Shown piece after piece: positions 8,185-18,580 of a stretch of DNA of 64,000 nt (the first letter of the stretch is position 1; each line of letters opens with the position of its first letter). The notes beneath the pieces were generated by a model, which was given only the letters and a program-made list of their open reading frames with translations, was not told the origin of the DNA and did not search any database. Both the position numbers and the translations under genes were made by a program. This stretch comes from Streptococcus sp. F0442 (GTDB taxonomy: Bacteria > Bacillota > Bacilli > Lactobacillales > Streptococcaceae), in the NCBI RefSeq assembly GCF_000314795.2, contig NZ_KB373314.1, positions 490,318 to 554,317 of the forward strand, in the 5' to 3' direction.

Positions 8185-10407
8185 TTATGTTACTTCTTCA
8201 AACACCCAAATGTGAGAGTCAAAATCACAACTCAGTTTTTCTTGATTTAAAGGCTGTCCACAGGAAGCGTCTGAAAGACTAAAACCTGCTAACATCAGTT
8301 CTGCACCGCTAAACTGTTTCCCATCCACTTCATAGAGAGCATCTGCATTCAGTCCTTGCAGATACACACGATTATAAGCACGGTTCACTTCATTCAATAG
8401 TTTATACTGAGCCAGAATCACTCGGGAACGATTGTGACTGACAACCGACCATACGACTTGATTTGAGTCAAAAGGAGAGCGCAAACGGTAAAAATTTCCT
8501 TGATGAATCAGGGATCGCTCTTTTTTGTAAAAAGCAATTTGCTCTTTTACTATTTCCTTCTCAGCCTGCGTCAGGTCTGCTAGATCCAACTCGTAACCAA
8601 AGACCCCAAAATAAGCGACATTTCCCCTTGTCACAAGCGGTGTGATTCGATTGGTTTGATGGTTAGGTACAATGGACACATGTGCTCCCATCGTCGAGAG
8701 TGGATAGACTAGACTGGTTCCGTATTGGATCTTAAGCCGTTCAACTGCATCTGTATCGTCACTGGTCCAAGTCTGGGGTGCATAATAAAGCAAACCTGGA
8801 TCAAATCTACCGCCTCCCGAAGCGCAAGATTCAAAGAGAACAGAAGGGAATGCTGTCGTTAAACGATCATATAAGTGGTATAATCCTAGAACATAACGAT
8901 GAAACACTTCTCCTTGCTGATCTGGAGCCAAGGATTTAGAAAAGACATCTGTAAGCGGACGGTTCATATCCCACTTAATATAGTCTAATTTCGTCTCTTC
9001 AATCACACGCGCCATTTGCTCATAAATTTCATCTACTACTTCTTCACGGCTAAAGTCTAAGACAAATTGATTTCGTCCATGACGTGGTGAATGACCTGCT
9101 ACTTCTAGGATCCAGTCTGGATGAGAACGGTAAAGATCACTATCTTTGTTGACCATTTCCGGTTCAAACCAAAGACCAAATTTCAAGCCCATATCATGAA
9201 TTTTCTCTGATAAAGCCCCGATTGTATCTGGAAATCGCTCGCGATTGGCAACCCAATCTCCAAGACCAACTCGATCATTAGTTCGTTTTCCAAACCAGCC
9301 ATCATCCAACACAAATAATTCAACACCAACTTCTTTGGCATTTTGCGCAATCCTGAGCAGTTTTTCCTGATCAAAATCAAAGTAAGTTGCTTCCCAATTA
9401 TTTAGTAGAATCGGCCGCTCCTTATCTCGCCATTCTCCCCTAGCTAGACGGGTACGATAAAGACGATGGAAAGTTTGACTCATATCGTTTAAACCATTTC
9501 TACTGTAAACCAGAACTGCTTCTGGACTTGTAAAGCTAGCAGCAGGGGCTAATTTCCAACAAAATTGGAAGGGATTGATTCCCACTTGAAGTCGGGTGAC
9601 ATCGAAAGTATCCACTTCTGCTTGAAGGAGGAAATTTCCTGAGTAAATCAGGCTGAGTCCAATAACCTCCCCTTGATTCTCAGTGGTTTCTGGCCGTTTT
9701 AAGGCAATGAAAGGATTGTGCAGATGACTAGAGATTCCACGCGTTGATTCAATCGACTGGATTCCTTGACGTAACGATGTGGAATGAATATGCCTTTCAC
9801 GAGCCCACGCTCCAGAAAGCTGTATCATCTCATAGTTTCGATCAGGTAGGTCTAAAGAAAGACTAGTTACTCCTTCGATGGATAGAGGTCTTGAACCTTG
9901 ATTGTTGATCAGGTGACTTCTCGTTATAACAGGGAAGTCTCGGAAAATACTATACTGAATACTCACCTCCACACCCGACACCGAATCGGTCAGATTGACT
10001 TGCAAGGTCTGACATTCATCCTCATTTTCAACATAAGTTGCTGGTAAACCTTCTAATCTTGGTTTTCCATTTGAAATTTCATGATCCTTATAGATAAAAT
10101 CTGTCAGCCGAGAACCATTTTCCAAAGACAGTTCCAAGGCAGGATGGCGAAAATCTGTCGCCCCATACTCTGGAAATTCTTGCTGCAGGTGTTCGAGTGA
10201 ATACAGAAGATCCCCTTCTTGCCGGTAAGTGGTCATAGGGCGGTGCTTCATTTCCACCAAATGACGATAATCCCCTTCTGGTAAGGTCGGTCCATAATAA
10301 AGATGGAGCAACTTCCCATCATGGGAAATCATAAAGATATAAGAAATAAAATCATTTCGCAGATGAAACTGCTTGTATGTTTCCTGGTAGAGAATGAGAT
10401 CCCTCAT
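8185..10407 (-). CDS. alpha-galactosidase, GH36 (second copy)
   Basis: 740 residues from the ATG at 10407, chosen because AAAGGATAAAT stands directly before it; the frame is open 12 codons further. GH36 signatures are present: WFGKRTNDRVGLGDW, the nucleophile Asp in KWDMNR (about residue 480) and the acid/base Asp in SDDTDA (about 550), with the Cys-Gly-rich SCASGGGRFD between them. No signal peptide, so it acts in the cytoplasm on imported melibiose, raffinose or stachyose. It is paralogous to the gene at 15423 but clearly diverged. It lies about 280 bp past gtfA, on the same strand. Confidence 0.9.
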   Translation of the reverse strand: MRDLILYQETYKQFHLRNDFISYIFMISHDGKLLHLYYGPTLPEGDYRHLVEMKHRPMTTYRQEGDLLYSLEHLQQEFPEYGATDFRHPALELSLENGSRLTDFIYKDHEISNGKPRLEGLPATYVENEDECQTLQVNLTDSVSGVEVSIQYSIFRDFPVITRSHLINNQGSRPLSIEGVTSLSLDLPDRNYEMIQLSGAWARERHIHSTSLRQGIQSIESTRGISSHLHNPFIALKRPETTENQGEVIGLSLIYSGNFLLQAEVDTFDVTRLQVGINPFQFCWKLAPAASFTSPEAVLVYSRNGLNDMSQTFHRLYRTRLARGEWRDKERPILLNNWEATYFDFDQEKLLRIAQNAKEVGVELFVLDDGWFGKRTNDRVGLGDWVANRERFPDTIGALSEKIHDMGLKFGLWFEPEMVNKDSDLYRSHPDWILEVAGHSPRHGRNQFVLDFSREEVVDEIYEQMARVIEETKLDYIKWDMNRPLTDVFSKSLAPDQQGEVFHRYVLGLYHLYDRLTTAFPSVLFESCASGGGRFDPGLLYYAPQTWTSDDTDAVERLKIQYGTSLVYPLSTMGAHVSIVPNHQTNRITPLVTRGNVAYFGVFGYELDLADLTQAEKEIVKEQIAFYKKERSLIHQGNFYRLRSPFDSNQVVWSVVSHNRSRVILAQYKLLNEVNRAYNRVYLQGLNADALYEVDGKQFSGAELMLAGFSLSDASCGQPLNQEKLSCDFDSHIWVFEEVT

Positions 10408-10688
10408 ATTTATCCTTTCTTGTATCAAAGTTCCTAGTATCATACAAAGCTTTTAAGATAGATAGAGACAAAATTTGCGAAGATCATAGCAGATCTTGAA
10501 TGGTCAAACCCTGACAAGGTCAAAGTAACAAAAGGATCACTTGCAGGGTAGAGATGCTACTAGAAAGGGGTGCAACATCCTTTGTTTTAAAAATATTGGA
10601 GAAAAACTGTAAAATCATAAAATCTCCAGCAATCTGTCCAAGCAAAAGGGGAATATCCGAAACATGTCTCGCCTGACTTTAATTGTTT
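10408..10688. other. intergenic stretch with a possible short gene remnant
   Basis: Between the alpha-galactosidase and gtfA. On the plus strand 10462-10551 reads as a coding-like stretch of 29 codons bounded by stops, with a segment ADLEWSNPDKVKVTKGSLAG before the TAG. It has no start codon or ribosome binding site and runs against the flanking genes, so it is at most a remnant. I see no clear terminator after gtfA here. Confidence 0.25.
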
Positions 10689-12131
10689 TTAAAACATAAT
10701 GTCTTGACCGTTTTCTGTCACTTGGTAAGTCCCGTCAGCAAGATTGATTCGGGCTGTTGCTGTGACAGTCTGGTCCTTGTTTTGACGCGTGATGACAATG
10801 GTATGTTCATCTGGTGTTTCCACTTCAATGCTTCCTTCTAGGTCAAAAGCTTGCGAGTTGTTCCGGAAACTAAAGAGTTTGAGAAGGGATTTCACAACTG
10901 GACGCTCTACTTCTTGAGCAATTTCTTCATTGCTGTAGTAATGACGGTTGATATTGCGGCCTTCCTTGGTGTTTTCTAAGAGTTCCAAATCATTCTTCCC
11001 AGCTAGGAATCCAACATAATACACTTGTGGAATGCCTGGCGCAAAGGCTTGAATCAAACGGGCTAGGAAATACTTGCCATCATCATCTCCAAGCGCTGAA
11101 TAGTAGGTCGAATTGATTTGGTAGATGTCCAAGTTGTTGTATTCTGCTGTTGAATATTTGCGTTTCACATTCGCTCCTACCTTGTAGAGCTCATTTGATG
11201 CATAGTCAATTTCTTCATCTGTCAAGATATCCTTGACATCAACCACCCCAATCCCGTCATGGGTGTCGAGTGTCGTGAATTGCTTCATTGGACTCATCTT
11301 CAACCACTTAGCAAGGCGCTCCACTTTTGAGCTATAGAGGGTATAGAGGGTCACCATTGGAAGGGCAAAGTCATAGACATAATAGTCGTGATCGGCAATC
11401 TTAAATTGGATGGAATAGTGTTCATGAATCTCTGGCAAGAGCTCAGCACCGTAGCTGGCTGCCATATCGCGCACCTTATCCAACAAATCCCAAATGTCTG
11501 GCTCCACGAAGAAATCATTGGTGTCCAACTTCTTGACTGCATAGGCAAAGGCGTCCAAACGAATGAGGTCACAGCCATTGCTTGCCAGGTGTTCGATAGT
11601 CTTGCGAATAAAGTCCATGGTCACTTCCTTGGTCACGTCCAGGTCAATCTGCTCTTCCCCGAAGGTATTCCAGAGATGCTCAGTTGTCCCATCCGCAAAG
11701 GTAATTTCTTGCTTAGGAGCTCGGTCTTTGCGCTTATAAATCAAGTCTACGTCTGCTTGAGTAGGACGATTCTCCGGCCAGAACTTGTCCCAGTTTAGGA
11801 AAAGATCCTTGTAAGCACTTTGGTCGTGCTTTTCTTGATAATCTTTATAATACTTAGACTGACGGGAAATGTGGTTGATCATAAAGTCAAACATGAGATA
11901 GTACTTGTCGCCCAAGCGTTTGACATCTTCCCAATCTCCAAAGGCTGGGTCCACTTGATCATAGTCTACAGGCGCAAAGCCACGGTCACCGGTTGATGGG
12001 AAAAAAGGCAAGAGGTGAACCCCACCGACTGCATCTCCAAAATATTTCTCCAGATTTTCATAGAGATCCTTAAGGTTATTTCCTAAGCTATCTGAGTAAG
12101 TAATTAACATGGTTTTGTTTTGAATTGGCAT
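10689..12131 (-). CDS. gtfA: sucrose phosphorylase GtfA
   Basis: 480 residues, GH13 subfamily 18. It splits sucrose with phosphate into glucose-1-phosphate and fructose in the cytoplasm; sucrose arises here when alpha-galactosidase cuts raffinose. Visible GH13 parts are [10 protein letters not shown], the nucleophile region [12 protein letters not shown] and the acid/base region [10 protein letters not shown]. The ATG at 12131 follows AAAGGAAAGGAAA; the longer frame start adds ten residues that overlap this site. In the S. mutans msm locus gtfA directly follows msmG; here about 290 bp, with a repeat-like insert, separate them. Confidence 0.95.
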   Translation of the reverse strand: MPIQNKTMLITYSDSLGNNLKDLYENLEKYFGDAVGGVHLLPFFPSTGDRGFAPVDYDQVDPAFGDWEDVKRLGDKYYLMFDFMINHISRQSKYYKDYQEKHDQSAYKDLFLNWDKFWPENRPTQADVDLIYKRKDRAPKQEITFADGTTEHLWNTFGEEQIDLDVTKEVTMDFIRKTIEHLASNGCDLIRLDAFAYAVKKLDTNDFFVEPDIWDLLDKVRDMAASYGAELLPEIHEHYSIQFKIADHDYYVYDFALPMVTLYTLYSSKVERLAKWLKMSPMKQFTTLDTHDGIGVVDVKDILTDEEIDYASNELYKVGANVKRKYSTAEYNNLDIYQINSTYYSALGDDDGKYFLARLIQAFAPGIPQVYYVGFLAGKNDLELLENTKEGRNINRHYYSNEEIAQEVERPVVKSLLKLFSFRNNSQAFDLEGSIEVETPDEHTIVITRQNKDQTVTATARINLADGTYQVTENGQDIMF

Positions 12132-12248
12132 AATGGTTTCCTTTCCTTTTTTGAAAGCCAAGTCTGAAGAGACCTGGCTTTTATGAGTTTATGTATTTTA
12201 AGAATTGCTTCATCGGATACGATTTAAATCAGCAAGCTGAATCGTCCA

Positions 12249-12421
12249 TTTGTATCTTAAATTGAACACGCCCTAAGCTCTGTGTGAAAAAGATGAATCC
12301 TCCAAGAAGCCAAGGCTTCTTGGAAGATTCCCTATATTTCCACAGCCGTTACTACTTCAGTCGTTTACGGATGTGGATGCCCTAGGGTACACTGTGAGCT
12401 TTTAACGGGCTTTGTATCTTA
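12249..12421. repeat. MITE-like insert between msmG and gtfA, flanked by 11-bp direct repeats
   Basis: The segment is bounded by identical 11-mers TTTGTATCTTA (12249-12259 and 12411-12421). Just inside, the ends are imperfect inverted repeats (left GCCCTAAGCTCTGTG, right as reverse complement GCCCGTTAAAAGCTCACAG). Two hairpins lie within: TCCAAGAAGCC/GGCTTCTTGGA (12301-12311, 12314-12324) and a longer one around CCACAGCCGT/ACGGATGTGG. Flanking direct repeats plus terminal inverted repeats suggest a small non-autonomous element; the right direct repeat touches the msmG stop codon. It could also act as a transcription attenuator. Confidence 0.45.
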
Positions 12422-13255
12422 TTATTTCACTGCGCCGTTGCTCATTCCTGCGATGATATGGCGTTGGAAGAAGAGATAGACAATGGTGATACTGATAATG
12501 CCGACAACGTAGGAGGCAAAGCTTGGTCCGTAGTCGTTGAAATATTGGCCTGCGTAGTTGTATTGGAACAATGGCAGAGTCCACATTTTGGAATCCCGGT
12601 TCAAGACAAGGAGTGGCAACATAAAGTCATTCCAGAACCAAAGGGCATTGATGATCATGGTTGTCGCATGCATGGGTTTCATCATTGGGAAGATGATGCG
12701 GAAATAGGTTGTAAACTTATTAGCCCCATCGATCTCTGCTGCTTCATCCAGACTTTCTGGAATAGAGATTTTGATATAGCCCACATAGAGGAAGAGGGTC
12801 TGTGGAATCGCATAAGTCAAGTAGAGCAAGATCAAACCAAAGGTGTTAGCCAAACCGAGTTTACTCATCATAACCGTAATCGGAATCATGATGACTTGGA
12901 AAGGTACGAAAATCCCAAGAATCAAGAGAGTGTACATGATGATAAAGGCTTTTCTCTTACTCATATTGCGGGCGATGGAGTAGGCCGCCATGGGGATAAA
13001 GATCATTACTGCAAGTAAAGACAAGACAGTGATGACGACAGAGTTCCAATAATAGCCTCCGATGCCATCCGCCAAGAGACGGCTAAAGTTGTCCCATGTG
13101 AAATTCGTCGGGAATCCAAAGAAATGGTCTACGATATCCTTGGTGGGTTTGAAGGAACTAAAGAGGGTGGCAAGGAGCGGCACTAAAATCAGAACCGATC
13201 CTAGAATCAATAGAATGTATTTGCCAATCAAGGCTTTTCTTTCATCTTGTTTCAT
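12422..13255 (-). CDS. msmG: sugar ABC transporter permease MsmG
   Basis: 277 residues with about six membrane helices, MalG-type. The cytoplasmic EAA loop is visible as SLDEAAEIDGANKFTTYFRI. It forms the channel of the raffinose/melibiose/sucrose importer with MsmF. The ATG at 13255 follows AGGAG, 13 bp after msmF. No ATPase gene is present in this locus; in related streptococci MsmK is encoded elsewhere and shared, which I infer here. Confidence 0.92.
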   Translation of the reverse strand: MKQDERKALIGKYILLILGSVLILVPLLATLFSSFKPTKDIVDHFFGFPTNFTWDNFSRLLADGIGGYYWNSVVITVLSLLAVMIFIPMAAYSIARNMSKRKAFIIMYTLLILGIFVPFQVIMIPITVMMSKLGLANTFGLILLYLTYAIPQTLFLYVGYIKISIPESLDEAAEIDGANKFTTYFRIIFPMMKPMHATTMIINALWFWNDFMLPLLVLNRDSKMWTLPLFQYNYAGQYFNDYGPSFASYVVGIISITIVYLFFQRHIIAGMSNGAVK

Positions 13256-13268
13256 CGTGCTTCTCCTC

Positions 13269-14135
13269 TTAAATTTCAAATTTCTTAGATACTCTCAATT
13301 GGATGATCGAAATCACTACAATTAAGAAGAACAAGATTACGGCAATGGCATTGGCATAACCGAATTGGTTGTTTTTAAAGGCATAGTTATAAACCAAGAG
13401 CCCAAGTGAGGTTGTGGCATTGTTTGGACCACCACCGGTCATGGCAAAGACTTGGTCAAAGGCAGTCAGCCCACCTTTTAGGGCTAGGATAAAGACCATA
13501 GAGACACTTGGTAGCAAGTAAGGCAATTCAACATTCCAGAAGACTTGCTTGCTCGTCGCACCATCGATCTTCGCAGCTTCTGTAATTTCAGTTGGGATAG
13601 ATTGCAGACCAGCTAGGAAGATGATGATGGGCATGGCCACCCCTTGCCAAAGAAGGACAAAGACAGCCGCAAAGATCGCTCCCCACTTAGTCCCTAAAAG
13701 ACTGGTTTGGAGAAATTCTATATGAAGGGCATTCCCAATCGCTGGAAGACCGTAGTTGAAGACTTGCTTGAAGATCAAAGCTACTGTCAAACCAGACAAA
13801 ACAGCTGGGAAGAAGAACCATGCACGGAAGAAGGTTTGACCTTTGATTTTAGAGTTCAAGACACGCGCAATGAAGATCCCAAGGGCAATCTCACCAACCA
13901 CCATGGCAATGGTGATAATCGCGGTAAAGCCAATCGCATTCATGAATTTTGGATCCATGAAGAGGAGTTTAAAGTTGTTCAAGCCGACAAACTTGTAGTT
14001 ATAAGTCAATCCTGTCCAGTTGGTAAAACTGTAAAAGGCTCCTTGGAACATCGGCACATAGAAGAAAATTGCTTGTAATAAGAGGGGAATGACCACAAAA
14101 GCCCATGCCCAATATTTTTGTAATACTTTTTTCAT
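13269..14135 (-). CDS. msmF: sugar ABC transporter permease MsmF
   Basis: 288 residues, MalF-type permease with six membrane helices and the EAA loop ITEAAKIDGATSKQVFWNV. It partners MsmG. The ATG at 14135 has AGGAG upstream and starts a basic-hydrophobic N-terminus; the longer frame overlaps the end of msmE. It lies 13 bp from msmE, the same spacing as msmF-msmG, consistent with one transcript. Confidence 0.92.
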   Translation of the reverse strand: MKKVLQKYWAWAFVVIPLLLQAIFFYVPMFQGAFYSFTNWTGLTYNYKFVGLNNFKLLFMDPKFMNAIGFTAIITIAMVVGEIALGIFIARVLNSKIKGQTFFRAWFFFPAVLSGLTVALIFKQVFNYGLPAIGNALHIEFLQTSLLGTKWGAIFAAVFVLLWQGVAMPIIIFLAGLQSIPTEITEAAKIDGATSKQVFWNVELPYLLPSVSMVFILALKGGLTAFDQVFAMTGGGPNNATTSLGLLVYNYAFKNNQFGYANAIAVILFFLIVVISIIQLRVSKKFEI

Positions 14136-14148
14136 AGTCTCTCTACTC

Positions 14149-15408
14149 CTAATCCACATCCGCTTTCATCGGGTTAAAGAAGGCATTCAAATCATTGACC
14201 ATGCCTTGTTTATCTCCTGTCAAGACATAGTTCATGGTCAAGGTATGGAAGTCTGCTTCACTGGTCCAGTATTGTTGCAGCCAGACCAAGTGACGATCCG
14301 TAAAGGCATATTTGGTCATCCCAGCAAGCGGTGAATCTTCTCCTGCTTGTTTGACCCCTTCGATCGCTGTTGGAGATCCGTCCACGTCGTAGTATTTTTG
14401 CATGACTTCTGGACGGGTCATGTATTCCACAAAGGCATTGGCTTCTTTTGGATGTTTGGTAGTAGCTGAGATAGACCATGCCAAGTCACCTGCACCAACA
14501 GTTAAGCTTTGTCCTTTTTCTTTTCCTGGAATCATGAAGGTTCCAACCTTAAAGTTCGGTTTTTGTTCATTAATCGCTGTGATCGCCCAAGACCCATTTG
14601 GTGTCATGAGGACATCCCCACGTGCGAAGGCTCCGATAACATCGGTATAGCCAGCACCTTCCCAGTTCTTTTGCTTCGAACCTTTAATGCGAAGAATATC
14701 CATCACCTTGATGTCATCTTTCATAATCGGATCAGACAATTTAATGGCATTTGGTTGAGAATAACGAAGGTATTGATTGGCTTCTTTTCCTCCACCTGTT
14801 GCTGTCGCAAAGGCTAATTGATTGTAACCATTGAGTGTCCAAGCATCTGCACCTGCAATTCCAAATGGTGTTTGTCCTTTAGCAACGATGTCTTTGACTA
14901 ACTGTTCAAATTCATCCCAGGTTTCAGGAACCTTCAAGCCCAGTTCTTCGAATTTATCTTTGTTGTAGTAAATTCCATAAGCATTAGCTGTAAAAGGAAC
15001 GTTGTAGACTTTTCCGTTCACGGCATATTTTTCAGCATAGCCATTTTTCACGCGTTTCAGATAGTCTTTATTGCTCAAATCTTCAAAGACACCTGCTTTT
15101 GCCCATTCTTGCAGTTCGATGGACTGTGGGTATATATTAACCACATCCGGCACATCTCCTGCGAGGACACGTGTTTTCAATACTTCACCACCGTTCGGTA
15201 CATTGACAACTTTGACCTTGACCTTTGGGTTTTCCTTTTCAAAATCACGCGCGATTTCTTCCAAGGTTTTGGTCATTTCTTTTTTCTGGTTGAAATACTC
15301 GATGGTCACTGTACCATCCGCAGATTTTCCATCGTTAGAGCAAGCACCGAGCCCAAACAAGGCTAAGCCTGTAGTCGCAAGAAGTCCGATTTTTTTATAC
15401 CATTTCAT
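14149..15408 (-). CDS. msmE: sugar-binding lipoprotein MsmE
   Basis: 419 residues. A signal peptide ends in the lipobox LGAC (Cys23), so the protein is lipid-anchored outside. The remainder is a family 1 extracellular solute-binding protein (TVTIEYFNQKKEM at the start of the fold, TPNGSWAITAI in the middle). It captures alpha-galactosides for MsmFG. It follows the alpha-galactosidase gene by 14 bp. Confidence 0.93.
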   Translation of the reverse strand: MKWYKKIGLLATTGLALFGLGACSNDGKSADGTVTIEYFNQKKEMTKTLEEIARDFEKENPKVKVKVVNVPNGGEVLKTRVLAGDVPDVVNIYPQSIELQEWAKAGVFEDLSNKDYLKRVKNGYAEKYAVNGKVYNVPFTANAYGIYYNKDKFEELGLKVPETWDEFEQLVKDIVAKGQTPFGIAGADAWTLNGYNQLAFATATGGGKEANQYLRYSQPNAIKLSDPIMKDDIKVMDILRIKGSKQKNWEGAGYTDVIGAFARGDVLMTPNGSWAITAINEQKPNFKVGTFMIPGKEKGQSLTVGAGDLAWSISATTKHPKEANAFVEYMTRPEVMQKYYDVDGSPTAIEGVKQAGEDSPLAGMTKYAFTDRHLVWLQQYWTSEADFHTLTMNYVLTGDKQGMVNDLNAFFNPMKADVD

Positions 15409-15422
15409 TTGGCTGTCTCCTT

Positions 15423-17585
15423 TTATTTTTTGACAAAAACATATTGTTTAGTGAGGAAATCTCCCTGAGGAAGAACGACGGTTAAGCCAGCATACATGAG
15501 CTCAGCTCCTGAATAGACTTGATCTGTCCCTTCTAAGCTATAGAGCGCATCTTCTTCCAAACCTTTGAGCTTCAGAGTTGGCTCGATCTCCTCAACTGTT
15601 GATAAGACCCTTACATAGGTTACAACCGTACGGTCTTGATAAGTGAACTGGACGGCTGCTTGATTGCTACCATGACCTGGATTGATCAAGCGGTAGTGTT
15701 CCCCGAATTGGACAAGGGGTCGAATCGTTTTGTAATGAGCAACTTGAGCTGCGATCCGATCCAACTCTTCTTGAGAAAGGCTGGTCAGATCCAATTCATA
15801 GCCTAGATTTCCCATCATGGCTACATGGCCACGTGTTTCTAGTGGTGTGATCCGTCCCATCTGGTGATTTGGCACCGCTGACACGTGAGCTCCCATAGAA
15901 ATAGTTGGATAGAGATAACTAGATCCATACTGGATCGGAAGTCTGGCAATGGCATCCGTATTGTCACTCGCCCAGACCTGTGGGAAGTAACGCATCATCC
16001 CCAGGTCATTGCGACCACCACCACCTGAGCAAGACTCAAAGAGGATGTGCTCGTATTTCTCCGTCAAGTACGAAACCACTTCATAGAGACCCAAGATATA
16101 AGCATGGGATTGCATCTTAGTTTCCAGGTAGGTTTTCCCATTTCCAAGCTTGGTGATATTGCGATTCATATCCCATTTGATATAGTCGATTTCATGGTTT
16201 GCAAGCAAGTCATCCAAGACCTGCTTGATATAAGCTACCACTTCTCTATTTGCGAAATCAAGCACCAGTTGATTCCGTGAATAGGTGTGTTCATAGCCTG
16301 GGACTTGAATAGCCCATTCCGGATGAGCCCGATAAAGGTCGCTATCAACAGAAATCATTTCTGGCTCCACCCAAAGGCCAAATTGAAGTTTCTTGTCATG
16401 GATGCCTTGGATCAATTCTGCTAGACTTCCACCTAATTTTTCTTCATTGACGGTCCAATCACCAAGGGCCCGATTGTCATCATAACGATTGCCAAACCAG
16501 CCATCATCAAGAACAAAGAGTTCGATCCCCACTTTTTGAGCTTCGTCTGCTAGCTCCAATAATTTGTCTTTCTTGAAATCAAAGTAGGTCGCTTCCCAGT
16601 TGTTGATAAGAATTGGACGTTCTTTATGGGCAAAGGGACTAGGAATGATATGGTTTTGGACAAATGCTTGACTCTCTTGACTGAGACCGGACAATCCCTT
16701 ATGGGAGCATGTGATCATGGCTACTGGCGTATCAAAGCTCTGATTTGGTTCCAATTCCCAGGAGAAGTTTTCAGGATTGATCCCCAGTCCAACCCGAACT
16801 TCATTGAGTTGATTTTTCTGAACAAATCCTTCAAAATTCCCACTGTAGAGTAGTTGGAAAGCCAGAGCAGAGCCCGCATCTTCTGTCACTTCATGATCGG
16901 CAAGAATAAGAGCCGGGGTCTGGGCGTGTCCAGAAGCACCACGGTTGGAGCTGATGGAGAAGATTCCTTGCTCCACTTGCTGACGGCGGACTGTTTTTTC
17001 TCTCGCATAAGCCCCTTGAAGGGTGATGACATCATAGTCACCTGCTGGGACATCGGCCAACACACTGAGAGCCTTGTGGATCACAACGGTTTCATCACTG
17101 CAGTTTTCAATCTTTGAAAAGCTAGTGATGGTTGCCCGATCTTCGTAGGCTGTGTAATAGAGGGTCAAACGCAGGGCCGCTTGATCATCTTCAAAGACCA
17201 AGGCCAAGGTTTCAGCCTGATCTACCGAGTGAGGATTGGGAAGACCAGTTGCCTCGACACTGCCAGAGTAGATATTAGCTCCGACATAGAGGAAATCCGT
17301 CACCTCTGTAACGCCGTGCTGGATTTGAATCGACGGCTTTCGGAAATCTCCAAGCCCGTGCTGTCCCAAGACCTGACGCTGGGTATCTAGACTAAAGATG
17401 CGATTGTCAGGTGTTGGATTTCCAGAGAAGGCATGATCTTTTTCATGTACGGTATTGGAAAAATGATAAGACGGGATCGGACGCCCCAGATGCTTAAGCA
17501 TCAGGTAGCCATCTCGATTTTCAAGGATCAGGCTCAGTCCCTTACTTTCTACATAGAACAAATTCTGTTCAATACGAATTGCCAT
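15423..17585 (-). CDS. aga: alpha-galactosidase Aga, GH36 (msm operon copy)
   Basis: 720 residues from the ATG at 17585, preceded by GGAGGAAGAT. GH36 landmarks: [18 protein letters not shown], nucleophile Asp in [16 protein letters not shown] and acid/base Asp in SDNTDA. Cytoplasmic, no signal peptide. It is the first gene of aga-msmE-msmF-msmG, divergent from msmR, the order seen in the S. mutans msm operon. The paralogue at 8185 is a second enzyme of the same family in one locus, possibly with different chain-length preference (inference). Confidence 0.94.
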   Translation of the reverse strand: MAIRIEQNLFYVESKGLSLILENRDGYLMLKHLGRPIPSYHFSNTVHEKDHAFSGNPTPDNRIFSLDTQRQVLGQHGLGDFRKPSIQIQHGVTEVTDFLYVGANIYSGSVEATGLPNPHSVDQAETLALVFEDDQAALRLTLYYTAYEDRATITSFSKIENCSDETVVIHKALSVLADVPAGDYDVITLQGAYAREKTVRRQQVEQGIFSISSNRGASGHAQTPALILADHEVTEDAGSALAFQLLYSGNFEGFVQKNQLNEVRVGLGINPENFSWELEPNQSFDTPVAMITCSHKGLSGLSQESQAFVQNHIIPSPFAHKERPILINNWEATYFDFKKDKLLELADEAQKVGIELFVLDDGWFGNRYDDNRALGDWTVNEEKLGGSLAELIQGIHDKKLQFGLWVEPEMISVDSDLYRAHPEWAIQVPGYEHTYSRNQLVLDFANREVVAYIKQVLDDLLANHEIDYIKWDMNRNITKLGNGKTYLETKMQSHAYILGLYEVVSYLTEKYEHILFESCSGGGGRNDLGMMRYFPQVWASDNTDAIARLPIQYGSSYLYPTISMGAHVSAVPNHQMGRITPLETRGHVAMMGNLGYELDLTSLSQEELDRIAAQVAHYKTIRPLVQFGEHYRLINPGHGSNQAAVQFTYQDRTVVTYVRVLSTVEEIEPTLKLKGLEEDALYSLEGTDQVYSGAELMYAGLTVVLPQGDFLTKQYVFVKK

Positions 17586-17746
17586 ATCTTCCTCCATTGG
17601 GCCCGAAATAATATCACTATGTATTTTTAAATTCGGTTCCAATAACTTTCTTTTTTAGCATGTCTTTATTTTACTTATTGTAAACGCTTCCGAAAATAGA
17701 ATTTTGTTGCACATATATGGTAAAATGTTAGGTAGGAGGTTCAACC
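17586..17746. promoter_or_regulatory. divergent aga/msmR control region with cre-like site
   Basis: 161 bp between the two divergent starts. TTGTAAACGCTTCCGA (17678-17693) resembles a catabolite-responsive element with two mismatches. On the plus strand a TAAAAT box stands about 20 nt before the msmR ribosome binding site AGGAGG. No strong -35 is seen on the aga side, as expected for a promoter that needs an AraC-type activator. Confidence 0.55.
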
Positions 17747-18580
17747 ATGTCAGTCTTTTCTGAATACCAAACCGACACTATTGACCTAGCCCTTGATTTT
17801 TATGGCTACGAAGATTGTCCGAAGAATTATGAATTTGGTCCTAGCGTCCGAGATAATTTTGTACTGCATTTTGTTACCAAGGGAAAGGGAGTCTTCCACT
17901 TTGAAAAAAAAGAAATCCACCTAGAAGCTGGGGATCTCTTTCTTCTTCCAAAAAATAAGGTGACCTACTATCAGGCAGATGCTGAAGAACCTTGGTCCTA
18001 CTACTGGATTGGGATTAGTGGCACCAAGGTGAGTGATTTCATGCGCTTTTCAACCTTACATGCCAAAGGCTTTCTAAAGAAAACAGAGGTGGACACAGAA
18101 CGGATCGGGCTGTTTATGGGGCAGCTTGTCCACAAGGCAGAGGCTTCCAAGATGACCTCGCACTACCAACTCCACCTTCTCTCTCAGATCTATGAACTGC
18201 TATTTCTTATCAGTGAAGTGGCTCCCGATATCCATCGGAGCCATCCATCTCCAACCTATCAACTCTACCTGACCTGCAAGCATGTGATTGAGACGCATTA
18301 CAATAAAGAGCATCTCAGTATTCAAGAGATCGCTGATGACCTCAATGTTCATCGCTCTTACCTGACAACTGTTTTTAAGGAGTTTCACCAGATCTCTCCC
18401 AAAGAATTCTTGCACTCGGTCCGCATGCAGCGTGCCCAACAGTTACTGACCAACACAGACGAAAGCATTAAGATTGTAGCTTACTCGGTTGGCTTTTCAG
18501 ATCCCCTCTATTTTTCAAAGGCTTTTAAGGCCTATAGCCAACTGACTCCCAGCCAATATCGTAACAAACATAAAATTTAG
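17747..18580 (+). CDS. msmR: AraC-family regulator MsmR
   Basis: 277 residues. An N-terminal sugar-sensing cupin-like half (about residues 1-150) is followed by the two helix-turn-helix units of AraC proteins (IQEIADDLNVHRSYLTTVFK and the GFSDPLYFSKAFK signature near residue 250). It is divergent from aga-msmEFG, which it is expected to activate when alpha-galactosides are present. The start ATG follows AGGAGG. Confidence 0.92.
   Translation: MSVFSEYQTDTIDLALDFYGYEDCPKNYEFGPSVRDNFVLHFVTKGKGVFHFEKKEIHLEAGDLFLLPKNKVTYYQADAEEPWSYYWIGISGTKVSDFMRFSTLHAKGFLKKTEVDTERIGLFMGQLVHKAEASKMTSHYQLHLLSQIYELLFLISEVAPDIHRSHPSPTYQLYLTCKHVIETHYNKEHLSIQEIADDLNVHRSYLTTVFKEFHQISPKEFLHSVRMQRAQQLLTNTDESIKIVAYSVGFSDPLYFSKAFKAYSQLTPSQYRNKHKI

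Noticed and set aside
11388..11798. 136-codon plus-strand ORF inside gtfA
   Set aside because: Lies fully antisense to a well-supported enzyme gene, with no ribosome binding site or domain.
12458..13018. 186-codon plus-strand ORF
   Set aside because: Antisense shadow of msmG; composition is what a reversed membrane protein gene gives.
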